Assembly (NCBI GenBank): GCA_013298695.1
Contig: JAAFIS010000001.1
Span: 744,001 to 808,000 of the forward strand
Direction: 5' to 3'
DNA: 64,000 bases
DNA from: Betaproteobacteria bacterium
GTDB lineage: Bacteria; Pseudomonadota; Gammaproteobacteria; Burkholderiales; Casimicrobiaceae
The position numbers and the translations under genes were made by a program. Below are positions 53,680-63,182 of the stretch, piece after piece (the stretch's first letter is position 1; the number at the start of each line of letters is the position of its first letter). The notes beneath the pieces are model-generated. The model had not been told where the DNA came from and searched no databases. It saw nothing but the letters and a program-made list of their open reading frames with translations.

Positions 53680-54576
53680 ATGCAAAGCACATTCATCTCC
53701 CCGCGCGGTGGCGCGTTAGTCTGGGTCGCGCTGTCTGCCCTGTTGCTCTCTGGTTGCGCCGGTTTCGGCGAGCGACTCAATCGTCCAATCGAAATTGACG
53801 CAACCAGCTATCAGTCGGTGAGCCAAGATTCGCGCGCGCAGCATTTGGTGCTGCACTTTACGACGATCAATAATGAGGCATCGATTCGCGTGCTCACACT
53901 TGGAGCCGTGAGCTCGCATTATTTGGTGACCGAGCGCGAAGACAACGTGCCGCCAAAAATCTATCAATTCGTTCCGGATACGCGCCGCGCTTTTCATGCC
54001 GGCGTGAGCTACTGGAAAGGCGCTGCTGGCCTCAACGCGAGCTCCATCGGGATCGAGATCGTCGGCAAAGGCTACACCGACACGCCGGACGGGCGTACCT
54101 GGCATGAATTCCCGAAAGAACAGATGGATTTGGTAATTGCGCTGACCAAGAAAATTGTCGCTGAGCACAATATTCGCCCCGACCGCATCGTCGGTCATAG
54201 CGACATCGCGCCGGGTCGAAAGAATGATCCCGGCCCCAAATTCCCGTGGAAGCGATTTGCTGATGAAGGCATCATTCCGTGGCCAGATGAATCGCTGGTT
54301 GTGGCGAAGCGGATTGAATTCGAGGCGAAACTGCCAGAGGTCTCGTGGGTTCAACAAAAGCTCACCGCTCACGGCTTCAACGTGCCGGTGACCAACACTC
54401 TCGATCAAATCACGAAAAACGCGCTGGAAGCGTTTCAGATGAAATATCGCCCCGCAAAATTTGACGCCGTGGTTGACGCCGAAACCGCAGCGCTGCTCGA
54501 CGTGGTGACCCGCGCGGAAGGCTTTCGCGTGCGCGGTGCAACGCCTACACCCGGATCAAGAGAGCGTCAACAATGA
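53680..54576 (+). CDS. Lipoprotein N-acetylmuramoyl-L-alanine amidase (AmiD-like)
   Basis: The 298-residue protein has a lipobox LLLSGC with C26 as lipidation site. An Amidase_2 domain follows, with zinc ligands expected from HLVLHFT, the AFHAGVSYW histidine and the 'GHSDIAPGRKNDPGPKFPW' segment. A C-terminal peptidoglycan-binding domain (about 215-270) ends it. It would remove peptides from muramic acid in the periplasm, facing the envelope. It overlaps the next gene by four bases (ATGA at 54573). The later cell-wall genes suggest a role in recycling or remodelling. Confidence 0.9.
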   Translation: MQSTFISPRGGALVWVALSALLLSGCAGFGERLNRPIEIDATSYQSVSQDSRAQHLVLHFTTINNEASIRVLTLGAVSSHYLVTEREDNVPPKIYQFVPDTRRAFHAGVSYWKGAAGLNASSIGIEIVGKGYTDTPDGRTWHEFPKEQMDLVIALTKKIVAEHNIRPDRIVGHSDIAPGRKNDPGPKFPWKRFADEGIIPWPDESLVVAKRIEFEAKLPEVSWVQQKLTAHGFNVPVTNTLDQITKNALEAFQMKYRPAKFDAVVDAETAALLDVVTRAEGFRVRGATPTPGSRERQQ

Positions 54577-55979
54577 AGGCGAACCTTTCAACCGTTGTGA
54601 CCGCGCTCGCGATGATCGGGCCACTTACCTCCTGCAGCACGAATGCACCTGACACCACCACCCGATCCCCTATGACCGCCTCGCTAAATGCCTCCCAAAA
54701 GTTAGCCATCGACCAGTCGCTTGCCTCGATTGCAGCGACACCGGGCCGCGAACTAGCAAGCATTGCGGCCGTCGTGATTCGCGACGCAGGCGTGGTCTAT
54801 GAAGGCGCGGTTGGGCACCGATTCATCGACGGTGTGAAGCCCGCAAATCACGCCGCGGCCACGCCAGACAGCTTGTATCGCATCGCATCAATTTCCAAGA
54901 TGGTGGTGTCGGTCGCAGTGGCGAAATTGGCCGATGAGAACAAGCTCGATCTCGATCGAGACGTGAGTGAATATTTGGGCTACCGCCTGCGCAATCCTAA
55001 TTTCCCAGATTCGAAAATCACCTTGCGCATGCTGATGACGCACACCTCGTCGCTGCGTGATAGCGGCGGCTACAACTTCCCCGAAAGCGTCAACCTGCGC
55101 GACGTACTGATGCCTGGCGGCGCGCGCTATGACAAAGGTGCGATGTGGGCCAAAGATCGCGCACCGGGCGCGTTCTTCAGCTACTGTAACTTTGGTTGGG
55201 GTGTGATCGCCAACGTCATGGAGCGCGCCACAAACGAGCGCTTTGATCGCTTGATGCAACGCGAGCTTTTTGCGCCGCTTGGGGTCACTGCCACGTTCGA
55301 CCCGGCATCGCTTTCGCCAGTAGAGCGGGCGCGGGTTGTCACGCTGTATCGCAAGCGCGCTGAAATTAACGGCAAGGAAGTGTGGAATACCAACGGGCCT
55401 TGGGTGCCGCAAGTTGATGATTTCTCTATCGAACCGCCCAAACCTAGAGCTAGCGCGAGCTACATTATCGGCAGCAACGGCTCGCTGTTCGGCCCGCAAG
55501 GCGGCTTGCGAATCTCCGCACGCGATTTGAGCAAACTGATGCTCATGTTGATGAACGAGGGAAAGTATGACGGCAAGCAGATCCTTTCAAAACGTGCGGT
55601 CGAACTCTTGCTATCGGAGCAGTGGCGCTTCGACAAGGGTGCGTTTGCGGGCAAAGGCAATCGCGCGGAAGACGACGAAGGCGAGGGCGGGTTATTCAAT
55701 GCGTGGGCGCTCGGGCCGCAAAAGTTTTTAGATGTGTCCGAGGGGAAAGGTCGCGGCGATCGCATGCTCGCTAAAGGCGGTTTCACCGGCCTTGGGCATT
55801 TAGGAAACGCCTACGGGCTTACGTCTGCGTTCGTGTTTAATCCAGAAACGAAGCGCGGCGTGATCTTTTTAGTCGGTGGCACAGCCAGTGATCCCGAGCT
55901 TAACAAAGGACAATATTCCGCGTTTTATCGCTATGAAGAAGAGATTTTCAACGCGCTTGCTCCCGCGTTATCGAACTGA
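54573..55979 (+). CDS. Class C beta-lactamase-family serine hydrolase, putative lipoprotein
   Basis: The 468-residue protein has a lipobox-like LTSC with C21. The serine-hydrolase motifs are S106-I-S-K109 (SxxK) and YCN in FFSYCNFGWG, with GGFTGLGH as a likely KTG equivalent. It is larger than true AmpC enzymes and probably a penicillin-binding-protein-like DD-peptidase or esterase. It is translationally coupled to the amidase gene. Its 3' end overlaps the convergent LD-carboxypeptidase gene by 12 bases. Confidence 0.88.
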   Translation: MKANLSTVVTALAMIGPLTSCSTNAPDTTTRSPMTASLNASQKLAIDQSLASIAATPGRELASIAAVVIRDAGVVYEGAVGHRFIDGVKPANHAAATPDSLYRIASISKMVVSVAVAKLADENKLDLDRDVSEYLGYRLRNPNFPDSKITLRMLMTHTSSLRDSGGYNFPESVNLRDVLMPGGARYDKGAMWAKDRAPGAFFSYCNFGWGVIANVMERATNERFDRLMQRELFAPLGVTATFDPASLSPVERARVVTLYRKRAEINGKEVWNTNGPWVPQVDDFSIEPPKPRASASYIIGSNGSLFGPQGGLRISARDLSKLMLMLMNEGKYDGKQILSKRAVELLLSEQWRFDKGAFAGKGNRAEDDEGEGGLFNAWALGPQKFLDVSEGKGRGDRMLAKGGFTGLGHLGNAYGLTSAFVFNPETKRGVIFLVGGTASDPELNKGQYSAFYRYEEEIFNALAPALSN

Positions 55980-57035
55980 AGCTGCGTGTAGCGTTAGCGT
56001 TTGTGCGTCGGTGTTGAGCGTTGCCACTGCACCAATCGGCATCACCATTTGATGGGCGATGTGGCCCACGGAATAGCCGCTCACGGTGGGCACAGCGTGA
56101 TCGCTTGCGTGATCGGCAAATGCCTCCGCGAGCGTGATTGACGGCTCGCCGTCAGTGGCTTCACACTTTCGAAACACACCAAAAATCGTTGCGGCAGGTT
56201 TTGCGTTCGCGCTGTGTTGCCGCAGCTGTGTGAGCATGCGATCAATGCGATAAGGCGCTTCGTTGATGTCTTCAAGAAAGAGCAGTTTGTTGGCAAACGT
56301 TGGCAAGTACGGTGTGCCGACCAGTGCAGAGAACACAGCGAGATTGCCGCCAACGAGCGCGCCCGTTGCCACACCTTCGCGCAACGTGCGCACTCGAAAT
56401 TCCGGATCAGTGGCCGCACGCTCATCGTTGGCCGCGGCAGATCGCATCACATAATTTTCGGCACCTTCAAACAAGATGGATTCGAGATGATTTCTCGAAT
56501 AATCAGTCAGCGTTGAGATGCCACTCGGCGTGTGGAATGTGATCATCCTCGAAAGGTGAGTGACTGCATTGAGCAGCGCTGTCATGTCGGAATAACCCAT
56601 CAATACTTTGGGGTTCGCGCGCAGCATCGCGTAGTCGATCAGCGGCAAGGTTTGTGATGTTCCGGAGCCGCCGCGCACCGACCACAACGCACGTATTTCA
56701 GGGTTGCGCCACATCGAATGCACATCGTCTGCGCGCTGCTGCGGCGTGCCCGCATAGCCACCTCGCTTCGCGCGCAAATTGGTGCCGATACGTGGCTTGA
56801 GCCCAAGCGATTCCGCATTTTTCACCGTGCTTTGGATATGCTCGTCGCTGACCACACCGCCTGGATTAATCAACGCAATCGCGTCGCCCTTCTTCAATCG
56901 CGGCGGGCGCAACATGCGCGAGTTAGGTGAAATCAATTGCGGCCTAGCTTCGCGTGACTTGGCCCACGATTGTTGGGCGAGTATCGCTGAAACTCCAGCT
57001 AACGAATAGGTTAAGAATTGGCGCTTGTCGCCCAT
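55968..57035 (-). CDS. LD-carboxypeptidase (peptidase family S66)
   Basis: The 355-residue protein has an N-terminal signal-like segment (FLTYSLAGVSAILAQQSWA), while classical LdcA is cytosolic. The S66 nucleophile is in MGYSDMTALLNA. The acid and base residues would be in 'LLFLEDINEAPYRIDRML' and 'SGYSVGHIAHQMVMPIG'. It removes the terminal D-alanine from murein tetrapeptides. The two upstream convergent cell-wall genes and dacB further on support a peptidoglycan-recycling role. The signal suggests periplasmic action. Confidence 0.88.
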   Translation of the reverse strand: MGDKRQFLTYSLAGVSAILAQQSWAKSREARPQLISPNSRMLRPPRLKKGDAIALINPGGVVSDEHIQSTVKNAESLGLKPRIGTNLRAKRGGYAGTPQQRADDVHSMWRNPEIRALWSVRGGSGTSQTLPLIDYAMLRANPKVLMGYSDMTALLNAVTHLSRMITFHTPSGISTLTDYSRNHLESILFEGAENYVMRSAAANDERAATDPEFRVRTLREGVATGALVGGNLAVFSALVGTPYLPTFANKLLFLEDINEAPYRIDRMLTQLRQHSANAKPAATIFGVFRKCEATDGEPSITLAEAFADHASDHAVPTVSGYSVGHIAHQMVMPIGAVATLNTDAQTLTLHAASVR

Positions 57036-57109
57036 AAGAATCGCGCTTATAAAGAAAAAGCCGACGCTACTTTCGCAACGTCGGCTTTGACGAGTGAGTT
57101 ACGAAACGA

Positions 57110-59983
57110 CTATTTGAAATCGTATTTCACGCCGATCCAGAATGAGCGACCACGCGGGTCGGTCAAACGGGGTTCCCACGAGCTGCCAGCGCCTAGGTCG
57201 CCGTCGTACGCTGCAGAAAATGGTGGATCAGTATTCAGAATGTTTTTCACGCCGAACGAAATCGATGTGTTCTTCATTCCGGTGTACGTTGCGCTCAGGC
57301 TAAACGTTGAGTAAGCCTTTACGTTTGGATCGTAATTGACCGGTGTGACCGTGCCGTTTTCTACGCCCGGCGCAACGCGATCAACGTAGCTAGCTACGTA
57401 GTAGTTCGACAACGTGCCGCTCCAAGGACCTTGCGCGTAGGTGAAGGTCATGGTGTGCTTCCAACGAACAGGAATGTCGCCTTCCGCAGAGAACTTGCCT
57501 ACTTCGTTTGGACCAAAGCCCACGGTTGGCAGCAAGCGGAACTTGCGCTCAATCATGTACGTGCCGTCAAGCGTCGCTGTGAATTTGCCTTTGTACATTG
57601 GCGTATTCGCACGCAAGCTCACGTCAACGCCTTTGGTGCGCGTTTCACCCGCATTTACCCAGCGCTGATCGATGATCACCAAGTTGCCAGCGGCGTCACG
57701 GATGAAGCTCGATGGGAACAAGGCGGAGTTTGCGACCAGAGTTGACAGACTCAGTGTTGTGATTTGGTTGTCACGCTGAATTTCCCAGTAGTCAACGCTA
57801 CCGTTTAGCCAAGTTGTCGGCTCGAACACGAGGCCCAGGTTGTACGACTTTGAAGTCTCTGGGCTCAGGTTCGGTTTGCCACCGAAAATGGTGTCGGGCG
57901 TGATTGCTTCGCAGCCGGGTTTCGTGCTGTCGACTTTAAGCGTTGGGCACTTTGCTGGATCGACGAGATCTTTACCGGAGTAAGGTGAAATCGTCACGCC
58001 AAAAAGTTGTTGCGAGAATGTTGGTACGCGGAAGCCTTCGCTATACGAACCACGAACGAGCACTTCTTTCGTTGGCACGAAACGGAAGCTTACCTTCGGA
58101 TTGGTCACCGCGCCAAAACCGCTGTAGCGGTCGTAGCGAAGTGCGCCGGTCACTTCGAGTTGCTTGGTGATTGGCAGTGCGATTTCGCCGTAGAGTGCGG
58201 TGACGTCACGCTTGACACCCGAGAGCTCGTTGCTTGCATCAAACGGCGCAAGCAAAATGCGCTCTTGCGTTTTCACGTCAGTTTCGCTGCCGTTAAACGT
58301 GTATTTCTCAGTGCGGAAATCGGCACCCAGCGCGCCCAACACATCACCTGCAGGCAGCTTAAACAGCGGCCCAGAGATCGACGCGTCGATCGCGTTAGTC
58401 GTGTATTTTCCGCCGTATAGTTTGGTGCCAGCCGCAGAGGCTGCGGCCAAGCCATCAATGGCTGCTTGAGTTTGCGATTGCCCTGCGCGCAGGAACGGAT
58501 TCAACGTGCCGGTATTGATGAGCGCCGCGAATTTGTCTGCAAAGTAATAGCCACCGCCGAGAACGGAGTTGGCATCGCTGTACGCAGTCCATGCGCCAAC
58601 TTTGTAGTCGTAGTTGCCGAATGCGCCTTCTGCACCAAGCAAGAAGCGGCCGGTTTTTGCGGTCGTTTCAATTTGGCGCGGTCCGCATTCCATACAACGC
58701 CAGCGGAATGCAATGGGCTGCCCGCGGTTTTCTTCGATGGTTGGGAACTGTGCAACGATCGCGTTAAACACTTCGTTGTAGGAAGATCCGGTTGACGGAT
58801 ACAGCGCGAGCAAACCCAAGTTACGGAACTGGAAGTTGTTACTCGTAATTTGTGGATTCGAGAATGACTTCTTGGTTGTTGTGTCTGAGAACGTGCCCTC
58901 AGCAAAAACATTGAGGCTTTCGCTTACTTTCAGCACGCCGCGCACAACGCCAGTCACGCTATCGACAGGCTGTTGGATGGTTGCTGCGCGTCCGGTATCC
59001 CATGCACAACCCCATTTCGCGCTCGGGGTGTCCCAAAGCTTTTCGTCGTAGGCCTGCATGCCGGGCACCGTAGAGCAGCCCGCCTGACCGTTCAAGTCGA
59101 GCACGTTGATGCCGTTCATGGCTTGGGTAGTTCCAGGCTGCGTTGGGCCGGTGCCGTTTGAAAGTGCGCCTGCCGAATTGCGCGAGGTCAAGATTGAGCG
59201 CGCTTGCCCGATTGCGAATGCTGTCGCGTAAGGGGTGCCGCGCGTATCAACCGACAAGCCACGATCAGGCTGGAACGTGTTGACGAAATCGCGCTGCGAG
59301 CCGAGCAATTTCTCGTTTTTGTTGTACGAGATCGAACCCATCACGTTGTAGCCGTTTTTCGCGAGATCGCCCCAACCGCCAAGCACCGAGCCGCGATAGA
59401 CTGCGCCGCCGCTGGCTTCTGGAAGGTCAACAAACGCCGAAACTGAGACGCCTTGATAGTCTTTGCGCAGGATGAAGTTGATCACGCCACCAATCGCATC
59501 TGTTCCATAGATCGCAGATGCGCCGTCTTTCAACACTTCCACGCGTGCCACTGCATCGAGCGGAATCTGTTTCAGATCAACCGTGCCGCCGTTCAAACCG
59601 TGCGCGGCGACGCGGCGACCGTTCAACAGAATCAGCGTCGCGTTTGAGCCTTGGCTGCGTAAGTTCGCCGCAGACAAACCGTTGTTGCCGCGATTAGCGC
59701 CCGCCACCACGTCGGAGGTCGACGCGAGGTTATCGAAGCCCGCGCCGTTCGACGTGAGCTGTGTGATGAATTGTTCAACGGTGACGATGCCGCTGCGATC
59801 AAGCTGATCGCGCGTAATGACTTGCACCGGCAGCGCGCCTTCGGTTTGCACGCGCTTAATGTTTGAGCCGGTGACTTCAACGCGCTCCACTTTTTGCGGC
59901 TCGGCAGGCGCCGTCTGCGCAAAAACAAGTGGCGTTGCGATCATCGACAACGACAGGCCATAGGCGATTTTTTTCAGTTTCAC
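57110..59983 (-). CDS. TonB-dependent outer-membrane receptor
   Basis: From GTG 59983 the protein is 957 residues with signal peptide 'KKIAYGLSLSMIATPLVFAQ'. A plug domain follows with 'GSNATLILLNGRRVAAHG' and 'VEVLKDGASAIYGTDAIGGV', then a large barrel ending 'GRSFWIGVKYDFK'. GGAAGGG precedes the GTG; an in-frame ATG at 59998 is the alternative start. The substrate is unknown: no siderophore, sugar or cobalamin gene is adjacent, only a dyad element upstream at 60332. The TonB box cannot be assigned with certainty. Confidence 0.9.
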   Translation of the reverse strand: MKLKKIAYGLSLSMIATPLVFAQTAPAEPQKVERVEVTGSNIKRVQTEGALPVQVITRDQLDRSGIVTVEQFITQLTSNGAGFDNLASTSDVVAGANRGNNGLSAANLRSQGSNATLILLNGRRVAAHGLNGGTVDLKQIPLDAVARVEVLKDGASAIYGTDAIGGVINFILRKDYQGVSVSAFVDLPEASGGAVYRGSVLGGWGDLAKNGYNVMGSISYNKNEKLLGSQRDFVNTFQPDRGLSVDTRGTPYATAFAIGQARSILTSRNSAGALSNGTGPTQPGTTQAMNGINVLDLNGQAGCSTVPGMQAYDEKLWDTPSAKWGCAWDTGRAATIQQPVDSVTGVVRGVLKVSESLNVFAEGTFSDTTTKKSFSNPQITSNNFQFRNLGLLALYPSTGSSYNEVFNAIVAQFPTIEENRGQPIAFRWRCMECGPRQIETTAKTGRFLLGAEGAFGNYDYKVGAWTAYSDANSVLGGGYYFADKFAALINTGTLNPFLRAGQSQTQAAIDGLAAASAAGTKLYGGKYTTNAIDASISGPLFKLPAGDVLGALGADFRTEKYTFNGSETDVKTQERILLAPFDASNELSGVKRDVTALYGEIALPITKQLEVTGALRYDRYSGFGAVTNPKVSFRFVPTKEVLVRGSYSEGFRVPTFSQQLFGVTISPYSGKDLVDPAKCPTLKVDSTKPGCEAITPDTIFGGKPNLSPETSKSYNLGLVFEPTTWLNGSVDYWEIQRDNQITTLSLSTLVANSALFPSSFIRDAAGNLVIIDQRWVNAGETRTKGVDVSLRANTPMYKGKFTATLDGTYMIERKFRLLPTVGFGPNEVGKFSAEGDIPVRWKHTMTFTYAQGPWSGTLSNYYVASYVDRVAPGVENGTVTPVNYDPNVKAYSTFSLSATYTGMKNTSISFGVKNILNTDPPFSAAYDGDLGAGSSWEPRLTDPRGRSFWIGVKYDFK

Positions 59984-60283
59984 GTGTATCCCTTCCATCC
60001 GGTTAACCGTTTGTGACGCGTCGCGCATGGCGTCGCGCCGCGTTGCGCTACACCGCACCCCTCCCTCGAAAGGCGCGCTGCACCGCAAAATTTTGTCCCG
60101 AAAACCACGACATTGCGTCAACTGGTTTCTAACTGGCATTATCGAGCGGCGATTGCGAAAGGGTCAATTGGCTTGATCGGCATTGCCAAAATCGCATGGA
60201 GTTATGTGCGGAAATGGGACAACCGTCTGCGGCTTGGGGCGATTGCGTTATCGTCGGTAGGTTAATGGACTAATTGGTGTATA

Positions 60284-60365
60284 GCCTTTTTAATTGCGCA
60301 ACTAGCCTTAAATTAGACAAAGCGAAATTTACTGTAAACGTGTTTACAGCCCAATTAAATTGGGC
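60284..60365. repeat. Paired palindromic repeat element, copy G
   Basis: The right site at 60349-60365 is a perfect GCCCAATTAAATTGGGC. A diverged left site GCCTTTTTAATTGCGCA starts at 60284, 65 bases upstream. Unlike the other copies it lies in a divergent promoter region, and its right site touches the CTGTAAAC palindrome. Confidence 0.7.
60332..60349. promoter_or_regulatory. CTGTAAAC-GT-GTTTACAG palindrome, candidate operator
   Basis: Perfect 8-bp arms flank a GT centre. The form TGTAAAC(n)GTTTACA resembles LacI-family operators, which often control TonB receptors for sugars. It lies about 180 bases before dacB and 350 before the receptor gene. Confidence 0.55.
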
Positions 60366-60529
60366 GCATCGTGGCTACGCTGTAATCCTCATTCGCGGGG
60401 GAATCCGTTATGCCGATTCGTATTCTTGGCACGGGTTTTTGCGTCTGCTACCCCGGGCGATTGCCGATATGTCGCCCAAGAATCGACCGCGCCTCAACAC
60501 CGCGTGGGTCCCTCCATTACGATTCAAGC

Positions 60530-62080
60530 ATGCCAAATTTCTTGTCGCCTTCTTCAAAAACCACGTTGCTCTGTTCGCTGATCGTCGCCTGCGTATCGGG
60601 TTGCGCATCGCTATTTCCTACGGAGAATACCCAGCGCGCCGCGCCGTCTGACGCGATCGCGCAATCGGTGAAAGCTGCGCTCGCGGCCGGCGACATTCCT
60701 GAAAGCGCCTTGGGCGGCGTTGTGATCCGTGCGCGAAGTGGTGAGGTGCTCTGGTCGCGTCAGGCGCAGAAGCCGATGCAGCCCGCGTCAACGATCAAAG
60801 TGTTGACCTCTATCGTTGCGCTTGAAACGTTAACGCCTGCGTATCGCGGCAGTGCGACCTTGGTGACGAACGCGCCGCAGCGCGGCGATGTGCTCGCGGG
60901 CGATCTCGCCTTGATCGGTCGCGGCATGGATGAATTTCACGTATCGCAATTGCAAGCGATGCTTCGCGCCTTGCGTGCGCAGGGCGTCGCAACGATTGAT
61001 GGCAACGTGATTCTGGATCGCGAATTTTTTCAGCCGCCGCGTGCGTATGAAGGCGTTGCGCCGTTTGATGAGTCGCCCGAGTTTCGCTACAACGTGATCC
61101 CCGATGCCTTGATGCTTGGCTCCAATTTGAATCAGCTCGCGCTCGCCTCGGATGAAAACACGCTGCGTGTCGTGTTCGGCCCCGCAATGGAAGGCGTTGA
61201 ATTCGTAAGCGAGATGACGCTGGGCGACAAGCCCTGCAGAGATTGGGAAGACGACTGGAAAATTCCGCGCGTTGAAAAAAATGCAAGCGGCACGATTCGC
61301 GTCACGCTGCTCGGCGAATTCCCGAAGCGCTGCACCGCGAACACCGAGATCAATGTACTAAGCCGCACCGATTACGCCGAACGCATCATTCGCCACGAGT
61401 GGAGGGCACTGGGCGGCATGTGGCGCGGTGTTGCGAAAGAGGGCATTGCTCCGGGTGGCGCAAAGGACGGCACTGCGCCAGCTGGCGCAGACTTACGCAT
61501 CATCTCAAAACAAGAATCGCGCACGCTTGCCGAATTCAATCGCGACATCAACAAGCGCAGCGATAACGCAATAACGCGCACCGCCTTCCTCTCGCTCGCC
61601 GCCACGAAATCCAATGTTGAAGAGAGCGACAAAACACTTTCAACGAGCGCCCGCGCCGAGCGCATCGTGCGCGCATGGCTCACCGCCAAAAATATCGATC
61701 ACGCTGGCCTTGTAATAGAAAACGGCTCCGGTCTCTCGCGCATCGAAATGATTTCGCCGATGACGCTCGCGCAAACGCTTCACGCCGCGCATGCAAGCAA
61801 ATGGGCCAGCGAATTCATGATGAGCCTGCCGATCGTAGGCGTCGACGGTGCCATGCGAAATCGCCTGCAAGACACCGCCGCCAAAGAGATTGGCCGCATG
61901 AAAACCGGCGGCCTGCGCAACGTAACGAGTGTCGCCGGGTATCTGCCCGATCCAAAGAGCGGCGACGCCAACGACTCACTAGTCGTCGTCCTCTTCCTCA
62001 ATCATGACAACGCGCGTGGCGCCAAGGGCAGGGCAGTGCTTGACGAACTCATGAAAGGATTCATGCAGCGCGTGCAGTAG
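60530..62080 (+). CDS. dacB: D-alanyl-D-alanine carboxypeptidase/endopeptidase (PBP4)
   Basis: The 516-residue protein of peptidase family S13 has a lipobox VSGC with C25. The three penicillin-binding motifs are S87-T-I-K90 in QPASTIKVLTS, SDN in KRSDNAITR and KTGG in RMKTGGLRN. It trims or cleaves peptidoglycan cross-links in the periplasm, and the lipid anchor would tether it to the membrane. The start at 60530 gives the signal sequence; an upstream frame to 60410 is not signal-like. The MerR gene is convergent. Confidence 0.93.
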   Translation: MPNFLSPSSKTTLLCSLIVACVSGCASLFPTENTQRAAPSDAIAQSVKAALAAGDIPESALGGVVIRARSGEVLWSRQAQKPMQPASTIKVLTSIVALETLTPAYRGSATLVTNAPQRGDVLAGDLALIGRGMDEFHVSQLQAMLRALRAQGVATIDGNVILDREFFQPPRAYEGVAPFDESPEFRYNVIPDALMLGSNLNQLALASDENTLRVVFGPAMEGVEFVSEMTLGDKPCRDWEDDWKIPRVEKNASGTIRVTLLGEFPKRCTANTEINVLSRTDYAERIIRHEWRALGGMWRGVAKEGIAPGGAKDGTAPAGADLRIISKQESRTLAEFNRDINKRSDNAITRTAFLSLAATKSNVEESDKTLSTSARAERIVRAWLTAKNIDHAGLVIENGSGLSRIEMISPMTLAQTLHAAHASKWASEFMMSLPIVGVDGAMRNRLQDTAAKEIGRMKTGGLRNVTSVAGYLPDPKSGDANDSLVVVLFLNHDNARGAKGRAVLDELMKGFMQRVQ

Positions 62081-62171
62081 GGGCGAGCATGACGAAAATT
62101 ACAAGCTCCAACTTCGCTGACACTTGTGTTCGCGTTATCACCCTGCGCCGGGCGGGGAGGGTAGAGATGTC

Positions 62172-62197
62172 CCACGCTAAGAAGTCGCGAAGCGTGG
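62172..62197. terminator. Hairpin between convergent dacB and merR genes
   Basis: CCACGCT pairs with AGCGTGG around a 12-base loop. It lies eight bases past the MerR stop codon and has no T-tract on either side, so it could serve as a weak bidirectional terminator. Confidence 0.4.
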
Positions 62198-62204
62198 ACG
62201 GCTT

Positions 62205-63134
62205 CTAAAGCACTAGTCCTTCTTCAACGACGATGCGCGCGAGTGCCTGTTCAAGCATTGTCCGCGCTGCGCTTGTGACTTCATGAAGATGGCGATGCAG
62301 CGCCGCGTCGCTTGGGTTGCGCGCGGCGCACTCAGCGCTGTAGAGCTCAAAGTTCACCAGCAGGGTAACAATTTCGGCCATGTGGCGCGGACACTCGCAC
62401 GCAATAGTGGATGAAATCTCCGTAAGAGCGACCAATTCAGCGTCGCTGTAACGCCGCCGATTTTCCTGAACAGCAGGAACGGGCGCAGCCACCATAGGTC
62501 GCGTTGCAACGATCAGTCTCGCTAATTCTTTTCCGCTCACAGGCTCGCGCCGAACGGTTACGCCGGAGGCGCGTAGGGCATCAGCAACCGCTTCTGCGCC
62601 AAAGGAATAGACAACGATGACGCTAGCTGCAGGCAGGCAGCTTCGCAGCGCCAGTACACGCTCGGTCATCGATGTAACCAGTGACGGCACCAAAATGACC
62701 AGAACATCAAAAGTACCAGCGCGACTTACTTCTCGCTCTGCGTGGCTTAGGTCGTCGAGGACGAGCGCTGGGGGCGGTCGCAGTCGACCTTCAAGTTTGT
62801 GCGCTGCGGCCTGGCCGACTACAAGAACACGCTGTGCTCCTGTAGAGGGCGTCGCACTGCTCGATGACAGCGCGGTCAGTGCGTCAATATCAAGGTGCGC
62901 TAGCGTGCCGATTGCGTGACCTTCAATCGTCAGCCGTTTAATAGCTCGCAGTCGCTCGATGTCTTTCATCGAGTACGTACGCTGGCCGGACATTGACTTC
63001 GGCGGCGCAACGACCCCGTAGCGGTGCTCCCAGATTCGCAGCGTTGAAGGCGAAATGCCCGCGAGGCGAGCCGCAGCGCCGCTCCGCACGAGGGTTTTGA
63101 CAGCGGGGTCGGCGGTGGCGGTTGGAGAGGCCAT
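62205..63134 (-). CDS. MerR-family transcriptional regulator with C-terminal sensor domain
   Basis: The 309-residue protein has an N-terminal MerR winged helix (SGAAARLAGISPSTLRIWEH and the YGVVAPPKSMSGQRTYS wing). A Rossmann-like domain follows (about 100-200), then a helical C-terminus. The layout is like the light-responsive LitR/CarH proteins. The typical B12-binding motif DxHxxG is not visible in the predicted sensor region. The divergent DUF393 gene and fasciclin gene are often found with LitR-type regulators. An exact inverted repeat in the shared promoter region supports autoregulation. Confidence 0.86.
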   Translation of the reverse strand: MASPTATADPAVKTLVRSGAAARLAGISPSTLRIWEHRYGVVAPPKSMSGQRTYSMKDIERLRAIKRLTIEGHAIGTLAHLDIDALTALSSSSATPSTGAQRVLVVGQAAAHKLEGRLRPPPALVLDDLSHAEREVSRAGTFDVLVILVPSLVTSMTERVLALRSCLPAASVIVVYSFGAEAVADALRASGVTVRREPVSGKELARLIVATRPMVAAPVPAVQENRRRYSDAELVALTEISSTIACECPRHMAEIVTLLVNFELYSAECAARNPSDAALHRHLHEVTSAARTMLEQALARIVVEEGLVL

Positions 63135-63182
63135 TGGGGTGCGTTTAGGTAGCGTGAACAGCTCACATTATGTACTTTTCTC

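Larger units (their letters stand above)
59984..60529. other. Divergent promoter region between the TonB-dependent receptor and PBP4 genes
   Basis: The 546 bases contain the palindromic operator-like sequence at 60332-60349 and repeat copy G, and otherwise no gene. Short frames on both strands show no domain. Two promoters firing in opposite directions must lie here. Confidence 0.6.

Noticed and set aside
54573-55979. Acquired beta-lactamase resistance gene
   Set aside because: The protein is a large chromosomal class C-like serine hydrolase in a cell-wall gene set, not similar in motif spacing to mobile AmpC enzymes.
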